The translations under genes and the position numbers were made by a program. Under the pieces are notes generated by a model. That model saw only the letters and a program-made list of their open reading frames with translations. It did not search any database and was not told where the DNA came from. DNA of 64,000 nt from Chloroflexota bacterium (lineage in GTDB: Bacteria > Chloroflexota > Anaerolineae > Anaerolineales > Villigracilaceae). The DNA lies in NCBI GenBank assembly GCA_016234485.1, contig JACRBL010000029.1, positions 278,632-342,631 on the forward strand, given 5' to 3'. This document shows positions 16,124 to 24,216 of this stretch, in pieces (position 1 is the stretch's first letter; every line of letters begins with the position of its first letter).

Positions 16124-16849
16124 TCACAATCCGCTTCGCATGATTCTATCTGCCAATTCGGGCAGGTAGTGATGAATAAAAACCAGCAATTTCGTCCTGC
16201 CAATTGCCATCTCATATTTGTCGTTTTGAAAACCGCTCCAGAATTCCTGGGCTAATGTTTCAGGGGAAATTTTCCCCTTTCCCCGTCCTTGTGTCATGGC
16301 TGTATCCACAATTGGGGGAATGATTTCAAAAACCTTAATATTTGAATCTTCGAGTTGCCAGCGCAGGGACTTGGTAAACAAATGAAGCCCGGCCTTGCTT
16401 CCACAATAGACCGGGGCGCTTTGTTTTGGAACGATCCCCAGACCCGATGAGACGTTCACAATCGCTGCCGTTTGTTTGGTCATAAGATGCGGGAGCATTA
16501 ATTTAATCAATAGAAGCGGCCCAATCAAATTGGTTTGCAATTCATTTTTGATGTAATCCAGGGGAATGGCTGAATCCGTAAAATCATAATTAAATTGCAC
16601 TCCCGCGTTGTTGATCAAAATATTCACATCAGTAAACCGATGCGCCAACTGTTCAACATCCTCAAAGCGACTCATATCCGCCGTATGTGCGATAATCTTT
16701 GGAAAAACCGCCTGAACTTGCGCAAGTTTTTCCCGATCCCTGCCTGTGACAATTACACGGTTGTCCTTGCCCATAAATTTTTTGGCAAGCGCCAGGCCTA
16801 TGCCTGACGCTCCCCCAGTTATTAAAACAGTGTTGTTTGAGGTATTCAT
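16124..16849 (-). CDS. Short-chain dehydrogenase/reductase (DltE-like)
   Basis: 241 residues. Classical SDR features: TGGASGIG cofactor motif at residues 11-18, LINNAGVQF, Ser in VNVSSGLG and catalytic Tyr/Lys in VYCGSKAG. The overall pattern matches DltE-like oxidoreductases of unknown substrate. Base and codon use is clearly AT-richer than the dehydrogenase operon beside it, and together with the adjacent Crp-type gene it looks imported. The terminator at 16079-16115 also serves it. Confidence 0.85.
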   Translation of the reverse strand: MNTSNNTVLITGGASGIGLALAKKFMGKDNRVIVTGRDREKLAQVQAVFPKIIAHTADMSRFEDVEQLAHRFTDVNILINNAGVQFNYDFTDSAIPLDYIKNELQTNLIGPLLLIKLMLPHLMTKQTAAIVNVSSGLGIVPKQSAPVYCGSKAGLHLFTKSLRWQLEDSNIKVFEIIPPIVDTAMTQGRGKGKISPETLAQEFWSGFQNDKYEMAIGRTKLLVFIHHYLPELADRIMRSGL

Positions 16850-16897
16850 TCTTTCTCCAGGAGATTGATTTATCCTCCCAGAATACCATTGACTTTT

Positions 16898-17509
16898 TTA
16901 ATCATCATTATCACAGGATAAGGATTTTCGCAGCCTGGCTCGAATTCGGCTCAACGTGACAGGGGTAATTCCCAAATATGACGCGATCAGATGCTGTTTG
17001 ATTCGGCTCTCCATACCCGGATATTCGTCTTTGAATTTCATGTAACGGGTCTGGGCGTCATCAAGAAGCAAAGAGCTTTCCCGTTTCTCTTTCTTCATGA
17101 ATAACCGTTCCGCGATGGTACGATTTACTTTCTGCCAGCACAAAGATTCGGCTGTAACTGCCTGGTATTCTTCATAATTTGCAATCAACAACCGGGAGTC
17201 TTCAAGAGCCTGGATAAAAAGTTTTGACGGCTCCTTATTAAGAAGCGCGGTATAGGCGGCAATCATATCTCCTTCAACGCAGAAGGACTTGGTGAATTCG
17301 AAACCAGACTCTGAAATATAGTACAGTCGTAGAATTCCTGAAACTACGAAAGCCAAAGTTGTTGGAATTTCACCCGCGCTAATTAGAAATTGGTTCTTCT
17401 GGAGTTTGGATGTATGGAAAACATCCAACACCTTTTCAATTTCTGCGTTTGGAATATCTGTGCTAAATTGTAAAAACGAGATTAAGGATTTCTGTTCTTG
17501 AGAATACAT
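16898..17509 (-). CDS. Crp/Fnr-family transcriptional regulator
   Basis: 203 residues: a cyclic-nucleotide-binding-like beta-roll (about 20-120, ISAGEIPTTLAFVVSGILRL) and a C-terminal helix-turn-helix (YLGITPVTLSRIRARL). There are no Cys ligands for an Fe-S cluster of the Fnr type. The ITPVTLSRIR recognition helix and AT-rich codons are typical of Crp-like regulators from Bacteroidota, suggesting horizontal transfer. It is transcribed in the same direction as the SDR gene 48 bases downstream, which it may control. Confidence 0.85.
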   Translation of the reverse strand: MYSQEQKSLISFLQFSTDIPNAEIEKVLDVFHTSKLQKNQFLISAGEIPTTLAFVVSGILRLYYISESGFEFTKSFCVEGDMIAAYTALLNKEPSKLFIQALEDSRLLIANYEEYQAVTAESLCWQKVNRTIAERLFMKKEKRESSLLLDDAQTRYMKFKDEYPGMESRIKQHLIASYLGITPVTLSRIRARLRKSLSCDNDD

Positions 17510-17566
17510 GGCGGTTGAATTCTATCTTACTTTTACCACCCTGATCGGAACAGACACCAACTTAAA

Positions 17567-17663
17567 TTGACCACCGCGTCAATGACGGGGCGGAGGCGGC
17601 GCAGCGCGAAGCGTGCAAAAGATGGCGGAGTTTTTGGAAAACCCCGTCAGAATGTTGGTGTAG
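17567..17663 (+). pseudogene. Decayed duplicate of the E2 (pdhC) 3' end
   Basis: The DNA from TTGACCACCGCGTCAATGAC to ATGTTGGTGTAG matches the last ~96 bases of pdhC (from about 15982), including the codons for DHRV-DGAEAAQ and LENPVRMLV and the stop position. The word between GCGCAG and CAAAAGATGGC is 5 bases longer than in pdhC, so the frame is broken, and several third positions differ. Its own terminator follows at 17672. Confidence 0.85.
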
Positions 17664-17671
17664 GAACATGT

Positions 17672-17704
17672 AAACTCCGAGTTTTGTGAAAAACTCGGAG
17701 TTTT
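17672..17704 (+). terminator. Intrinsic terminator, relic of the E2 terminator
   Basis: AAACTCCGAGTTTT GTG AAAAACTCGGAGTTTT hairpin with T-run. Its core (CCGAGTTTT...AAAACTCGG) is shared with the terminator after the intact E2 gene. Confidence 0.75.
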
Positions 17705-17724
17705 AGTTATGCTATACTTAACGC

Positions 17725-17934
17725 ATGGATGAGTATGAGTTCCCAAGATTGGACAAAACCGTCATCTCGATTGTCTCTTCATTTGAAGAAGCCGACAGAC
17801 AGGATGAAGAGTATTGGCTATCCCGAACACCCATTGAGCGTTTGCAACACATGGAACTTTTGAGGAGGATTAATTATGGCTATGATTCTTCTGCCCGACT
17901 TCAAAGAGTTCTTGAAATTGCTGAACGAGAATGA
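17725..17934 (+). CDS. Small acidic protein paired with a nucleotidyltransferase, possible antitoxin
   Basis: 69 residues, acidic, with the segment PIERLQHMELLRRINYGYD seen in small proteins that precede nucleotidyltransferase genes. The last 59 bases overlap the downstream gene, whose ribosome-binding site lies inside this one. The arrangement (small gene first, overlapping larger enzyme) resembles toxin-antitoxin modules, but no known antitoxin fold can be assigned. ATG at 17725 is weakly supported by upstream sequence. Confidence 0.65.
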   Translation: MDEYEFPRLDKTVISIVSSFEEADRQDEEYWLSRTPIERLQHMELLRRINYGYDSSARLQRVLEIAERE

Positions 17935-18340
17935 TGTTCGTTACCTTCTGATCGGGGGATATGCGGTCGGCTATCACGGTTATCCTCGCGCAACAGAAGA
18001 CATGGATATATGGATCGCCATTCATCCAGAAAATGCCGCTAATATTGTGTTTGCCCTGAAAGCCTTTGGATTAGACGACCCGACTTTAAAACCCGAACTC
18101 TTCCTGCAAAAGCCAAAAATCATCCGTATGGGTTTTCCTCCCTTGCGGTTGGAAATCACCACATCCATTTCAGGCGTTGAGTTTGACGAGTGTTATCAAA
18201 CGCGAATCGTGGACAAAATGGATGGAGTGGAAGTGAACTTGATCGATCTCGAAAACCTGAAAAAGAACAAGAAAGCCAGCGGCAGGCCAAAAGACTTGGT
18301 TGATCTCCAAAAATTACAGCACAAAAAAACTGGCCGTTAA
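17876..18340 (+). CDS. Nucleotidyltransferase-fold protein (DUF6036 / AbiEii-like)
   Basis: 154 residues. The N-terminus has the minimal nucleotidyltransferase signature LLIGGYAVGYHGYPRATEDMD, with the GG(Y)xxxxHG and D-x-D (EDMDIW) elements that bind metal and nucleotide, and IDLENLKKNKKASGRPKDLVDL at the C-terminus, as in DUF6036 and AbiEii-type proteins. AGGAGG seven bases before ATG 17876 fixes the start. AT-rich and located directly beside the E2 scar, it fits a mobile defence or toxin-antitoxin pair with the gene before it. Role inferred. Confidence 0.8.
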   Translation: MAMILLPDFKEFLKLLNENDVRYLLIGGYAVGYHGYPRATEDMDIWIAIHPENAANIVFALKAFGLDDPTLKPELFLQKPKIIRMGFPPLRLEITTSISGVEFDECYQTRIVDKMDGVEVNLIDLENLKKNKKASGRPKDLVDLQKLQHKKTGR

Positions 18341-18359
18341 ATGTTGACGTAAAAACCAA

Positions 18360-18392
18360 ACATCCGAAGTCTCCAAGACTTCGGATGTTTTT
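18360..18392 (+). terminator. Intrinsic terminator ACATCCGAAGTC/GACTTCGGATGT
   Basis: Perfect hairpin with TTTTTATT tail 20 bases after the nucleotidyltransferase stop. Confidence 0.8.
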
Positions 18393-18477
18393 ATTCCGAT
18401 ACTTAATCTCCGAATTGGTGTTTCATCTCTCGATGAGGGACATCCCTCTCAAAATCCAATACCATAGGAGAACCGCC

Positions 18478-19362
18478 ATGCAAGAGAGTGTCATTTCAAA
18501 CGTAATCCTACCGCTCGCCATTGCCATCATCATGGTGACGTTGGGGATGACTCTGACCTTCGCCGATTTTCGACGCATCGCCACCCAGCCCAAGCCGGTA
18601 TTGATCGGCCTGTTCTGCCAGATGGTGTTGCTGCCCCTGCTTGGTTTTGCAGTGGCAGGCATCTTCGGGCTGACTGCGGTGTACGCCATCAGCCTCATCC
18701 TGCTGGCGGTCTCGCCGGATGGCGCGACCTCGAACCTGATTATCCACGCGGGGGACGGCGACCGCGCCCTCGGCATCACGTTGACCGCCATCACCAACAT
18801 GCTGGCGTTCCTCACCATTCCCTTTGGCTTGGGAATCGCCTATTCGCTCTACGGAACTGGCGCGCTTGACATCAACTTCCCGGTGGTGGACACGATGATT
18901 CAGGTCGCGGTCATCACTTTGATTCCCACCTTGATCGGCATGGGCATCCGCATGTGGAAGCCGGAGTTTGCCGAGAATAGCAAGCGCTGGTCGAAGACCT
19001 TCGCCACCGTCTTTCTCTTCCTGGTAATCCTCGCGCTCATTGTCCAGAACTGGGACGTGATCGTGCGCGACGGTCCTCGCTTTGCCCCAGCCTTCATCGT
19101 TCTCAATGTCGCGTCCTTGATCGTGGGATATTACGTCCCCAAGTTGCTTGGGATTGATTACGTGCAGTCCATGACCATTGCCATCGAAACAGGTCTGCAA
19201 AATTCTACGGTCTCGATCACCGTTGCCATCACATTGCTGAACAACAACGAGATGGCGGTTATCCCAGGCTTGTACGCCATTTGGATGTACGTGACTGGGT
19301 TCGCGCTGGCCTACTGGATGACGCGGCGAGCATCCAGTCTTGCGCGGGCGGCAGCATCGTAA
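18478..19362 (+). CDS. Bile acid:sodium symporter (BASS) family transporter
   Basis: 294 residues, about nine hydrophobic spans. Family features: LILLAVSPDGATSNLIIHAGDGD in the middle and AIETGLQNSTVSITVAI near the end, the two unwound-helix substrate/sodium regions of BASS proteins (E-x-G-x-Q-N motif). ATG 18478 is preceded by TAGGAGAACC; the longer frame upstream lacks support. Substrate may be an organic anion; bacterial homologues carry a range of acids. A hairpin terminator follows at 19385. Confidence 0.88.
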   Translation: MQESVISNVILPLAIAIIMVTLGMTLTFADFRRIATQPKPVLIGLFCQMVLLPLLGFAVAGIFGLTAVYAISLILLAVSPDGATSNLIIHAGDGDRALGITLTAITNMLAFLTIPFGLGIAYSLYGTGALDINFPVVDTMIQVAVITLIPTLIGMGIRMWKPEFAENSKRWSKTFATVFLFLVILALIVQNWDVIVRDGPRFAPAFIVLNVASLIVGYYVPKLLGIDYVQSMTIAIETGLQNSTVSITVAITLLNNNEMAVIPGLYAIWMYVTGFALAYWMTRRASSLARAAAS

Positions 19363-19384
19363 TATTTTTTGGAAAGATGATTTG

Positions 19385-19427
19385 AACAGGCTTCCGAAGT
19401 CTCATGGATTTCGGAAGCCTGTTGGTT
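19385..19427 (+). terminator. Intrinsic terminator AACAGGCTTCCGAAG/...CGGAAGCCTGTT
   Basis: Strong inverted repeat after the BASS transporter gene, tail GGTTT; it also belongs to the GACTTCGGAAG word family. Confidence 0.65.
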
Positions 19428-19473
19428 TAATGCCATGTCAGCTCGTGGTCGGGGTAAATCTTCAACTCAAAAT

Positions 19474-21393
19474 TTATTCGCCGCCATATTCAAACGCGCC
19501 AACATCGGGCGCAGCGCCAGCGTAGGAATCGTTGACGCCTGAGATGACCGCCCCGCGGTCAATGTTTGGACTCGAGGGTTGGAGGGTGAAGTCGCCGCCG
19601 AGCGCGTTGACGAATCCAGGCGCGGACTCGTGTCCGTTACATTCGAGTCCCGTCGCGGCGCAGAGTTGGGACATGGTCTGGTAGGCGATGTTCTCCCATT
19701 TGAAATGAGCGCCCGCCGCGCCGCGCGTGGTGTACCAGTTGTTGAAATTCCAGGCGTTGCCCGTCGAGCCAGTGACGGTCTCCTCGAAGGCGTAGCCGTT
19801 GCCTTGAAAGATGTTGTTGCGCATCGTGGAATTTTTCGTCCACGTGATGAGGCTCATGGCGTTGAGTCCCGTTGCGTTCGTCCAACTGGTGTTGTGATAA
19901 ATGAACAGCGCGCCATCGGGTTGTAGCGCCCACTTGATGCTCGTACTCGTGAAGTTGGTAAACGTGTTGCGAATGACCCACGCGGGTCCTTGCGTGATGG
20001 GCGCGTTGGAGAAGCCGACCAGTATCGTGTCCACGCGGTTATTGCGAAAGCGCTGGTTCACGCACGCGCCCTCGGGTTCGAGCGCGTCGTCGCTGATGTG
20101 ATGAATGGCGTTGTTGTAGATGTCCGCGTCGAACGCGACCGCGGGATTCTCGATGGCCGCCGAGGCCGACGTCCCAGTGTAGATTCCGTTGAAGAGATGA
20201 TGAATCACGTTGTCGCGCACGATCGCGCCGATGTGTCCGCGCAGGACGATGCCCGTCCCCTCCATCGTGCTTCCCTTCACAGCCTTCCACGGCCATTCGT
20301 TCACGGGCGGGTCGTAAATCTCGTTCAGTTCGATGCGCGTGTCGTTGCCCTGCGTCGCCGTCCCGTTCCAGTTGATGTACACGCCCAATTGCATGTGGTG
20401 GATTTTATTTTTGCGGATGACGATGTGCGACGCGTTGAGCGCACACACGCCGCATCCATCCGTGCGGAGGCCGTAAAAGCGCATCTCGAATCCTTCGATC
20501 CAGATCCAGTGACGCGCGTTGATGTCGAACGCGTGATTTAATTTCGGAGCCTGCCAGGAATGATTCTTCGGGTCGTCCAAATTGCGGACGTAAAGTCTGC
20601 CAGCGCTCGCCTCGTAAAACCAGCCCTCGTTCATCGCCACGCCTTGATGACCGACGCCCTGTTTCAGCCCCGCCAGCGTGTCGTAGTTGTAGAAGCGTTT
20701 TCCGTCACGCGCGAGATAAGCGATGGAACGATTGAGTTTATAGAACCAGACTTTGTTCGTGGTCGTGGATGCCCAATTTCCCGTCAGCGTTTCCGATCCA
20801 TCCAAGATCGCGGCGTTGCCCTCCGCCTTCACTTGAATCCAATTTTTGCTTGCCCCAGAAATTGGGAACGTGACCGCCTCGCGATAGACGCCATCGGCCA
20901 CCAGCACTTGCGTCCCAGCCACGGCATGATTGACTCCCTCCTGGATGGTTCGATACGGCGCCGAGGCGGACCCATCCCCTCCGGGCGGCGCGTCGTCATC
21001 TACGTAGATGGCGGACGCGGCGGCGTAGGGCAAGTCCACCGCCTGCGTCGTCGCCGAGCGGACGAGGGTGTTCGTCCCGTCCGTCACTTTGACGTGATAG
21101 ATGGTGGAAGGGGAGAGATTGAACAGGCTTCCAATCAACCGTCCATCGCTGATGCGCGTCATTGGATGCGCGGCGCGCCAGATCGTCTCGCCCTTTTTGC
21201 GGTAGAGCAGAGTCGCGGACGCGGGCAGGTTTTCCCCCGTCAGCGCCACGCCGATGGTTTCGATATTGGGATAGAGTTTTAACAGGGTGAAGGCCGTCGC
21301 TTTTGGCGTAGCATGGACGGATGAAAACGGACTGATGAGCGCGAGCAAAAGCGTGACGCGTCCGATCCAGCATAGAAATTTTGAGAATTTCAT
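19474..21393 (-). CDS. Secreted right-handed parallel beta-helix protein, paralogue A
   Basis: 639 residues from ATG 21393, which has AAAGGAGCG upstream. A Sec signal peptide (KFLCWIGRVTLLLALISPF, cleavage after VHA) is followed by a beta-sandwich-like domain (about 40-125), a DUF1565-type entry segment (DDDAPPGGDGSASAPYRTIQ) and a long right-handed beta-helix with repeats such as HIVIRKNKIHHMQLGVYINW and IVRDNVIHHLFNGIYTG. The C-terminus reads APDVGAFEYGGE. It resembles polysaccharide lyases or surface glycan-binding proteins. It is a close paralogue of the lipoprotein at 24217-26229. Confidence 0.88.
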   Translation of the reverse strand: MKFSKFLCWIGRVTLLLALISPFSSVHATPKATAFTLLKLYPNIETIGVALTGENLPASATLLYRKKGETIWRAAHPMTRISDGRLIGSLFNLSPSTIYHVKVTDGTNTLVRSATTQAVDLPYAAASAIYVDDDAPPGGDGSASAPYRTIQEGVNHAVAGTQVLVADGVYREAVTFPISGASKNWIQVKAEGNAAILDGSETLTGNWASTTTNKVWFYKLNRSIAYLARDGKRFYNYDTLAGLKQGVGHQGVAMNEGWFYEASAGRLYVRNLDDPKNHSWQAPKLNHAFDINARHWIWIEGFEMRFYGLRTDGCGVCALNASHIVIRKNKIHHMQLGVYINWNGTATQGNDTRIELNEIYDPPVNEWPWKAVKGSTMEGTGIVLRGHIGAIVRDNVIHHLFNGIYTGTSASAAIENPAVAFDADIYNNAIHHISDDALEPEGACVNQRFRNNRVDTILVGFSNAPITQGPAWVIRNTFTNFTSTSIKWALQPDGALFIYHNTSWTNATGLNAMSLITWTKNSTMRNNIFQGNGYAFEETVTGSTGNAWNFNNWYTTRGAAGAHFKWENIAYQTMSQLCAATGLECNGHESAPGFVNALGGDFTLQPSSPNIDRGAVISGVNDSYAGAAPDVGAFEYGGE

Positions 21394-21468
21394 GGCAACG
21401 CTCCTTTGAATAGACACTGCCACTGTTCATCATACACCCGCTGGGGAAAAATGCAATTGCAGGTATCG

Positions 21469-21557
21469 CGTCATTGCGAGGGCGTACTCGCCCGAAGCAA
21501 TCTCCTTCATAGCGCGGGGATTGCTTCGTCGGGAAGGTCGCCCTCCTCGCAATGACG
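21469..21557. repeat. CGTCATTGCGAG palindromic repeat, copy 4
   Basis: CGCGTCATTGCGAGGG ... CGAAGCAATCTCC ... GGGATTGCTTCGTCGGG ... CCTCGCAATGACGG, between the beta-helix and MFS genes. Confidence 0.9.
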
Positions 21558-21586
21558 GAATCTAATTGTGTTGATACGATAACAAG

Positions 21587-22927
21587 TTACTTCACCTGAT
21601 CATGGTCGGGATGAATATCTTCGAGGTTGCGGACGGTGGGGAAGAAGAGGAACGTGAGCAGAACCGTCAGCATGTACGCGACACCCGTCAGCAAATATTG
21701 AACCGCCATCCCGGAGCCAGGACTCGTCCCGACGAGAGGGCCGAACCAAGCCGCCAGCCACGAATCGGCCTGCATGGCAGGTTCCGTCACATAGTCTGCG
21801 AGCAGACCCGCCAGGATGGGCGTGATGGGTCCCACCGACCAGGCGATCATCCGCCGCGCCGAGAAGACGCGTCCCTGCACGTCGGGCGCGACCTTCGACT
21901 GCCAGATGGCCTGACTTGCGCCGTTGGTGAAGACGGGGAAGATCGAGCCGAGCACGCCCGCCACGATCCAGATGGGAAGCGAGCGTCCGAGGCCGAAGAC
22001 GACGAGGACGAAGAGTCCCGTCAGCGCTTCGCCGATGAAGATGCTGGTCATGCGTCGTTTGAATCCGCCCCACAAACTGACGAGCAGTCCGCCGATGACC
22101 GCGCCGACCGCAGAGGCGGATTGCGCCGCGCCGAGGATGACGCTGTTGTTATCGGTGCGCGAGAGGATGAAGGGCGTGAACAGGTTGGCCGAAAGCCCGA
22201 TGATGAAGTTGAGAACAATGAAGAAGGTGAGAAGCCCCAACAGGCCGCGGCGCGCGAAGATGTATTTGAATCCGAAGACCGCCTCTTTGAAGATGCTCCC
22301 TTCGCCCGCTTTGCCTTCCTCGCTTTTGACGGGTTGCGGAATGTGGACGACCGTCAGCGCGAAGATGGCGAGGAAGAAGGTGACCACGTCAATGGTCAGG
22401 ATGCCCGTGAGGCGGATGATGGGGAGCAGGATGCCCGCCAGGATCGGCGCGAGGATCCCAGGCGCGGACTCCACCAGCGACATCATCCCGTTGGTGCGGC
22501 TGTAATGTTCTTTGGGAACCATCGTGCTGATCGCGGCGGAGTAGGCAGGCCACTGAAAGGTGTTGCCCAACCCGTTGACGACCGAGGCGACGATCAGGTG
22601 CCAGAGTTGGAGTTCGCCAAAGGCATGGATGAGCAAAATGCCAAACGTGGCGGTGACCGCGGTCAGGTCGCTGACCATCATCATCAGTTTGCGGTTGTGA
22701 CGATCCACCATCACGCCCGCGATGGGCGAGAGCAAAAGGAAGGGGACGATGAAGGCCATGCTGATGACGCCGAGCGCGGTGGCGCTGCCTGTCTTTTCAT
22801 ACGCCCAGATGGTGAGCGCGAACTGCGTCATGGTCGAGGCCAGCACGGAGATCAGTTGTCCCGACCAGACGATGGTGAATCCAAACATTCCGCTGGGACG
22901 ATTGGTGGGGGAGGGGGAGGAGGTCAT
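21587..22927 (-). CDS. MFS transporter (MFS_3 drug/siderophore exporter type)
   Basis: 446 residues with twelve predicted spans. The loop motif VMVDRHNRKLMMMVSD after span two and the pattern FGFTIVWSGQLISVLASTMTQ at the N-terminus are typical of the MFS_3 class (EntS and macrolide-efflux-like). The C-terminal tail is hydrophilic. Direction is presumably export; no substrate clue comes from the neighbours, which are beta-helix proteins. A TATAAT box lies about 40 bases upstream on the minus strand. Confidence 0.88.
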   Translation of the reverse strand: MTSSPSPTNRPSGMFGFTIVWSGQLISVLASTMTQFALTIWAYEKTGSATALGVISMAFIVPFLLLSPIAGVMVDRHNRKLMMMVSDLTAVTATFGILLIHAFGELQLWHLIVASVVNGLGNTFQWPAYSAAISTMVPKEHYSRTNGMMSLVESAPGILAPILAGILLPIIRLTGILTIDVVTFFLAIFALTVVHIPQPVKSEEGKAGEGSIFKEAVFGFKYIFARRGLLGLLTFFIVLNFIIGLSANLFTPFILSRTDNNSVILGAAQSASAVGAVIGGLLVSLWGGFKRRMTSIFIGEALTGLFVLVVFGLGRSLPIWIVAGVLGSIFPVFTNGASQAIWQSKVAPDVQGRVFSARRMIAWSVGPITPILAGLLADYVTEPAMQADSWLAAWFGPLVGTSPGSGMAVQYLLTGVAYMLTVLLTFLFFPTVRNLEDIHPDHDQVK

Positions 22928-23079
22928 GGGGAGGCTTTCGGGAGGGAGGAGGTGAGGCGATTATACCTTTTGCCATTTTTGCTTGTCAGCCGAGATATTG
23001 AACTCTTCGCGCCGAGATAACCGTTGTATAATTTTGCTGGGACGCTAATTACAAACTTGGAAGGGAGCGTTGTAATCCA

Positions 23080-24081
23080 ATGCGAAAATCAATTTCAATC
23101 CTAATCATTGCGATGTTCTTGCTTTCCGCCTGTGGGACTCAGGCGGTCGTTGATTCTTCGGCGACGCCTGTTCCTGTTCCTACTTCTACGATTGTTAGGT
23201 TCACCCGAACGCCTGGGATCTCTCCTTCGCGAACTCCGATGCAACAGGAACCTACAGATCAACCTTCGCGCACGCCTCAACCAACAGCGACAGATTTCCC
23301 CACTTCACCTGCTTGGGCGACACTTGTGAGTCTGGGCGAAAAATTCCCTGAATTAAAATCCGCCTGGAGAAAAGAAATTTCTCCCGATGGTCACTGGGCT
23401 GCGTTTTCTGATTATACAAAAAATGGTGGCATACTTCACTTAATAGAGATAAACGGCGGTCAACGATGGGATATTACTTACTACGAACATAGCATTAATG
23501 TTTGTCGGCCTGATTGTGGCGCACAAATGGGTTCCGTTGGTATTGATCATTGGTCGAAAAATAAAACGCACCTTTACGTAATACCTTACCCTGAATGGGA
23601 TGGACCAGGGCTTTGGTTCACGACTGGAGGTGCAACCTTGATACGATTCAATCTGACCGATGGAAGTTGGGTGGATATGAATATAGGAGAGTCTTGGTCT
23701 TTTTCTGAAGATGAAGGATATTTGGTCTATTTCGCCCAAGAAAAACCCGAGATACGCCTTCGTTCACTGCTCTATGATTCGGAATACGTGATTCGTCTTC
23801 CAGAAAAATTTGAAAGCCTTGGGCGATTTGTTTGGTCTCCCGATAATACGCAATTTGCTTTTACGGCGACGTATGGGGAATGGTACGATGGAAAAATAGG
23901 TTTCTCTTCTTACGTGTTTGACACGAAAGACCTTTCATTAAGGACTTTATTTGAAGACGATTTGCGTTTCTTATACACAGTTGCCTGGACAGAAAATGAA
24001 AAAATCACTCTCAACCAGTTTAATGAAGAAAATGTTTATTATTACGATTTGACAACAAATGAAATTATCCCCGCTCCGTGA
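23080..24081 (+). CDS. Lipoprotein with beta-propeller-like (TolB/DPP-type) repeats
   Basis: 333 residues. Lipobox LLSACG at residues 18-23 after a short hydrophobic helix, then a Pro/Thr-rich spacer (about 25-85), then repeats typical of beta-propellers, such as WRKEISPDGHWAAFSDYTKN, WSFSEDEGYLVYFAQEKPEI and FVWSPDNTQFAFTATYGEW. Membrane-anchored, outward-facing. Its DNA is AT-richer than the flanking genes, suggesting relatively recent acquisition. No catalytic residues recognised. Confidence 0.8.
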   Translation: MRKSISILIIAMFLLSACGTQAVVDSSATPVPVPTSTIVRFTRTPGISPSRTPMQQEPTDQPSRTPQPTATDFPTSPAWATLVSLGEKFPELKSAWRKEISPDGHWAAFSDYTKNGGILHLIEINGGQRWDITYYEHSINVCRPDCGAQMGSVGIDHWSKNKTHLYVIPYPEWDGPGLWFTTGGATLIRFNLTDGSWVDMNIGESWSFSEDEGYLVYFAQEKPEIRLRSLLYDSEYVIRLPEKFESLGRFVWSPDNTQFAFTATYGEWYDGKIGFSSYVFDTKDLSLRTLFEDDLRFLYTVAWTENEKITLNQFNEENVYYYDLTTNEIIPAP

Positions 24082-24216
24082 CATTACAGCCCGAAGTAAG
24101 GCGACTTTCATTCAGGATCAATGGTCAGCGGATTTTTAAACGGATAGCGGAGGGAGTCGCCCATCCGCTTATCCGCTTGGCGAAGCCATTCGCTGACCAC
24201 CCCCTCGTTTTGCAAA

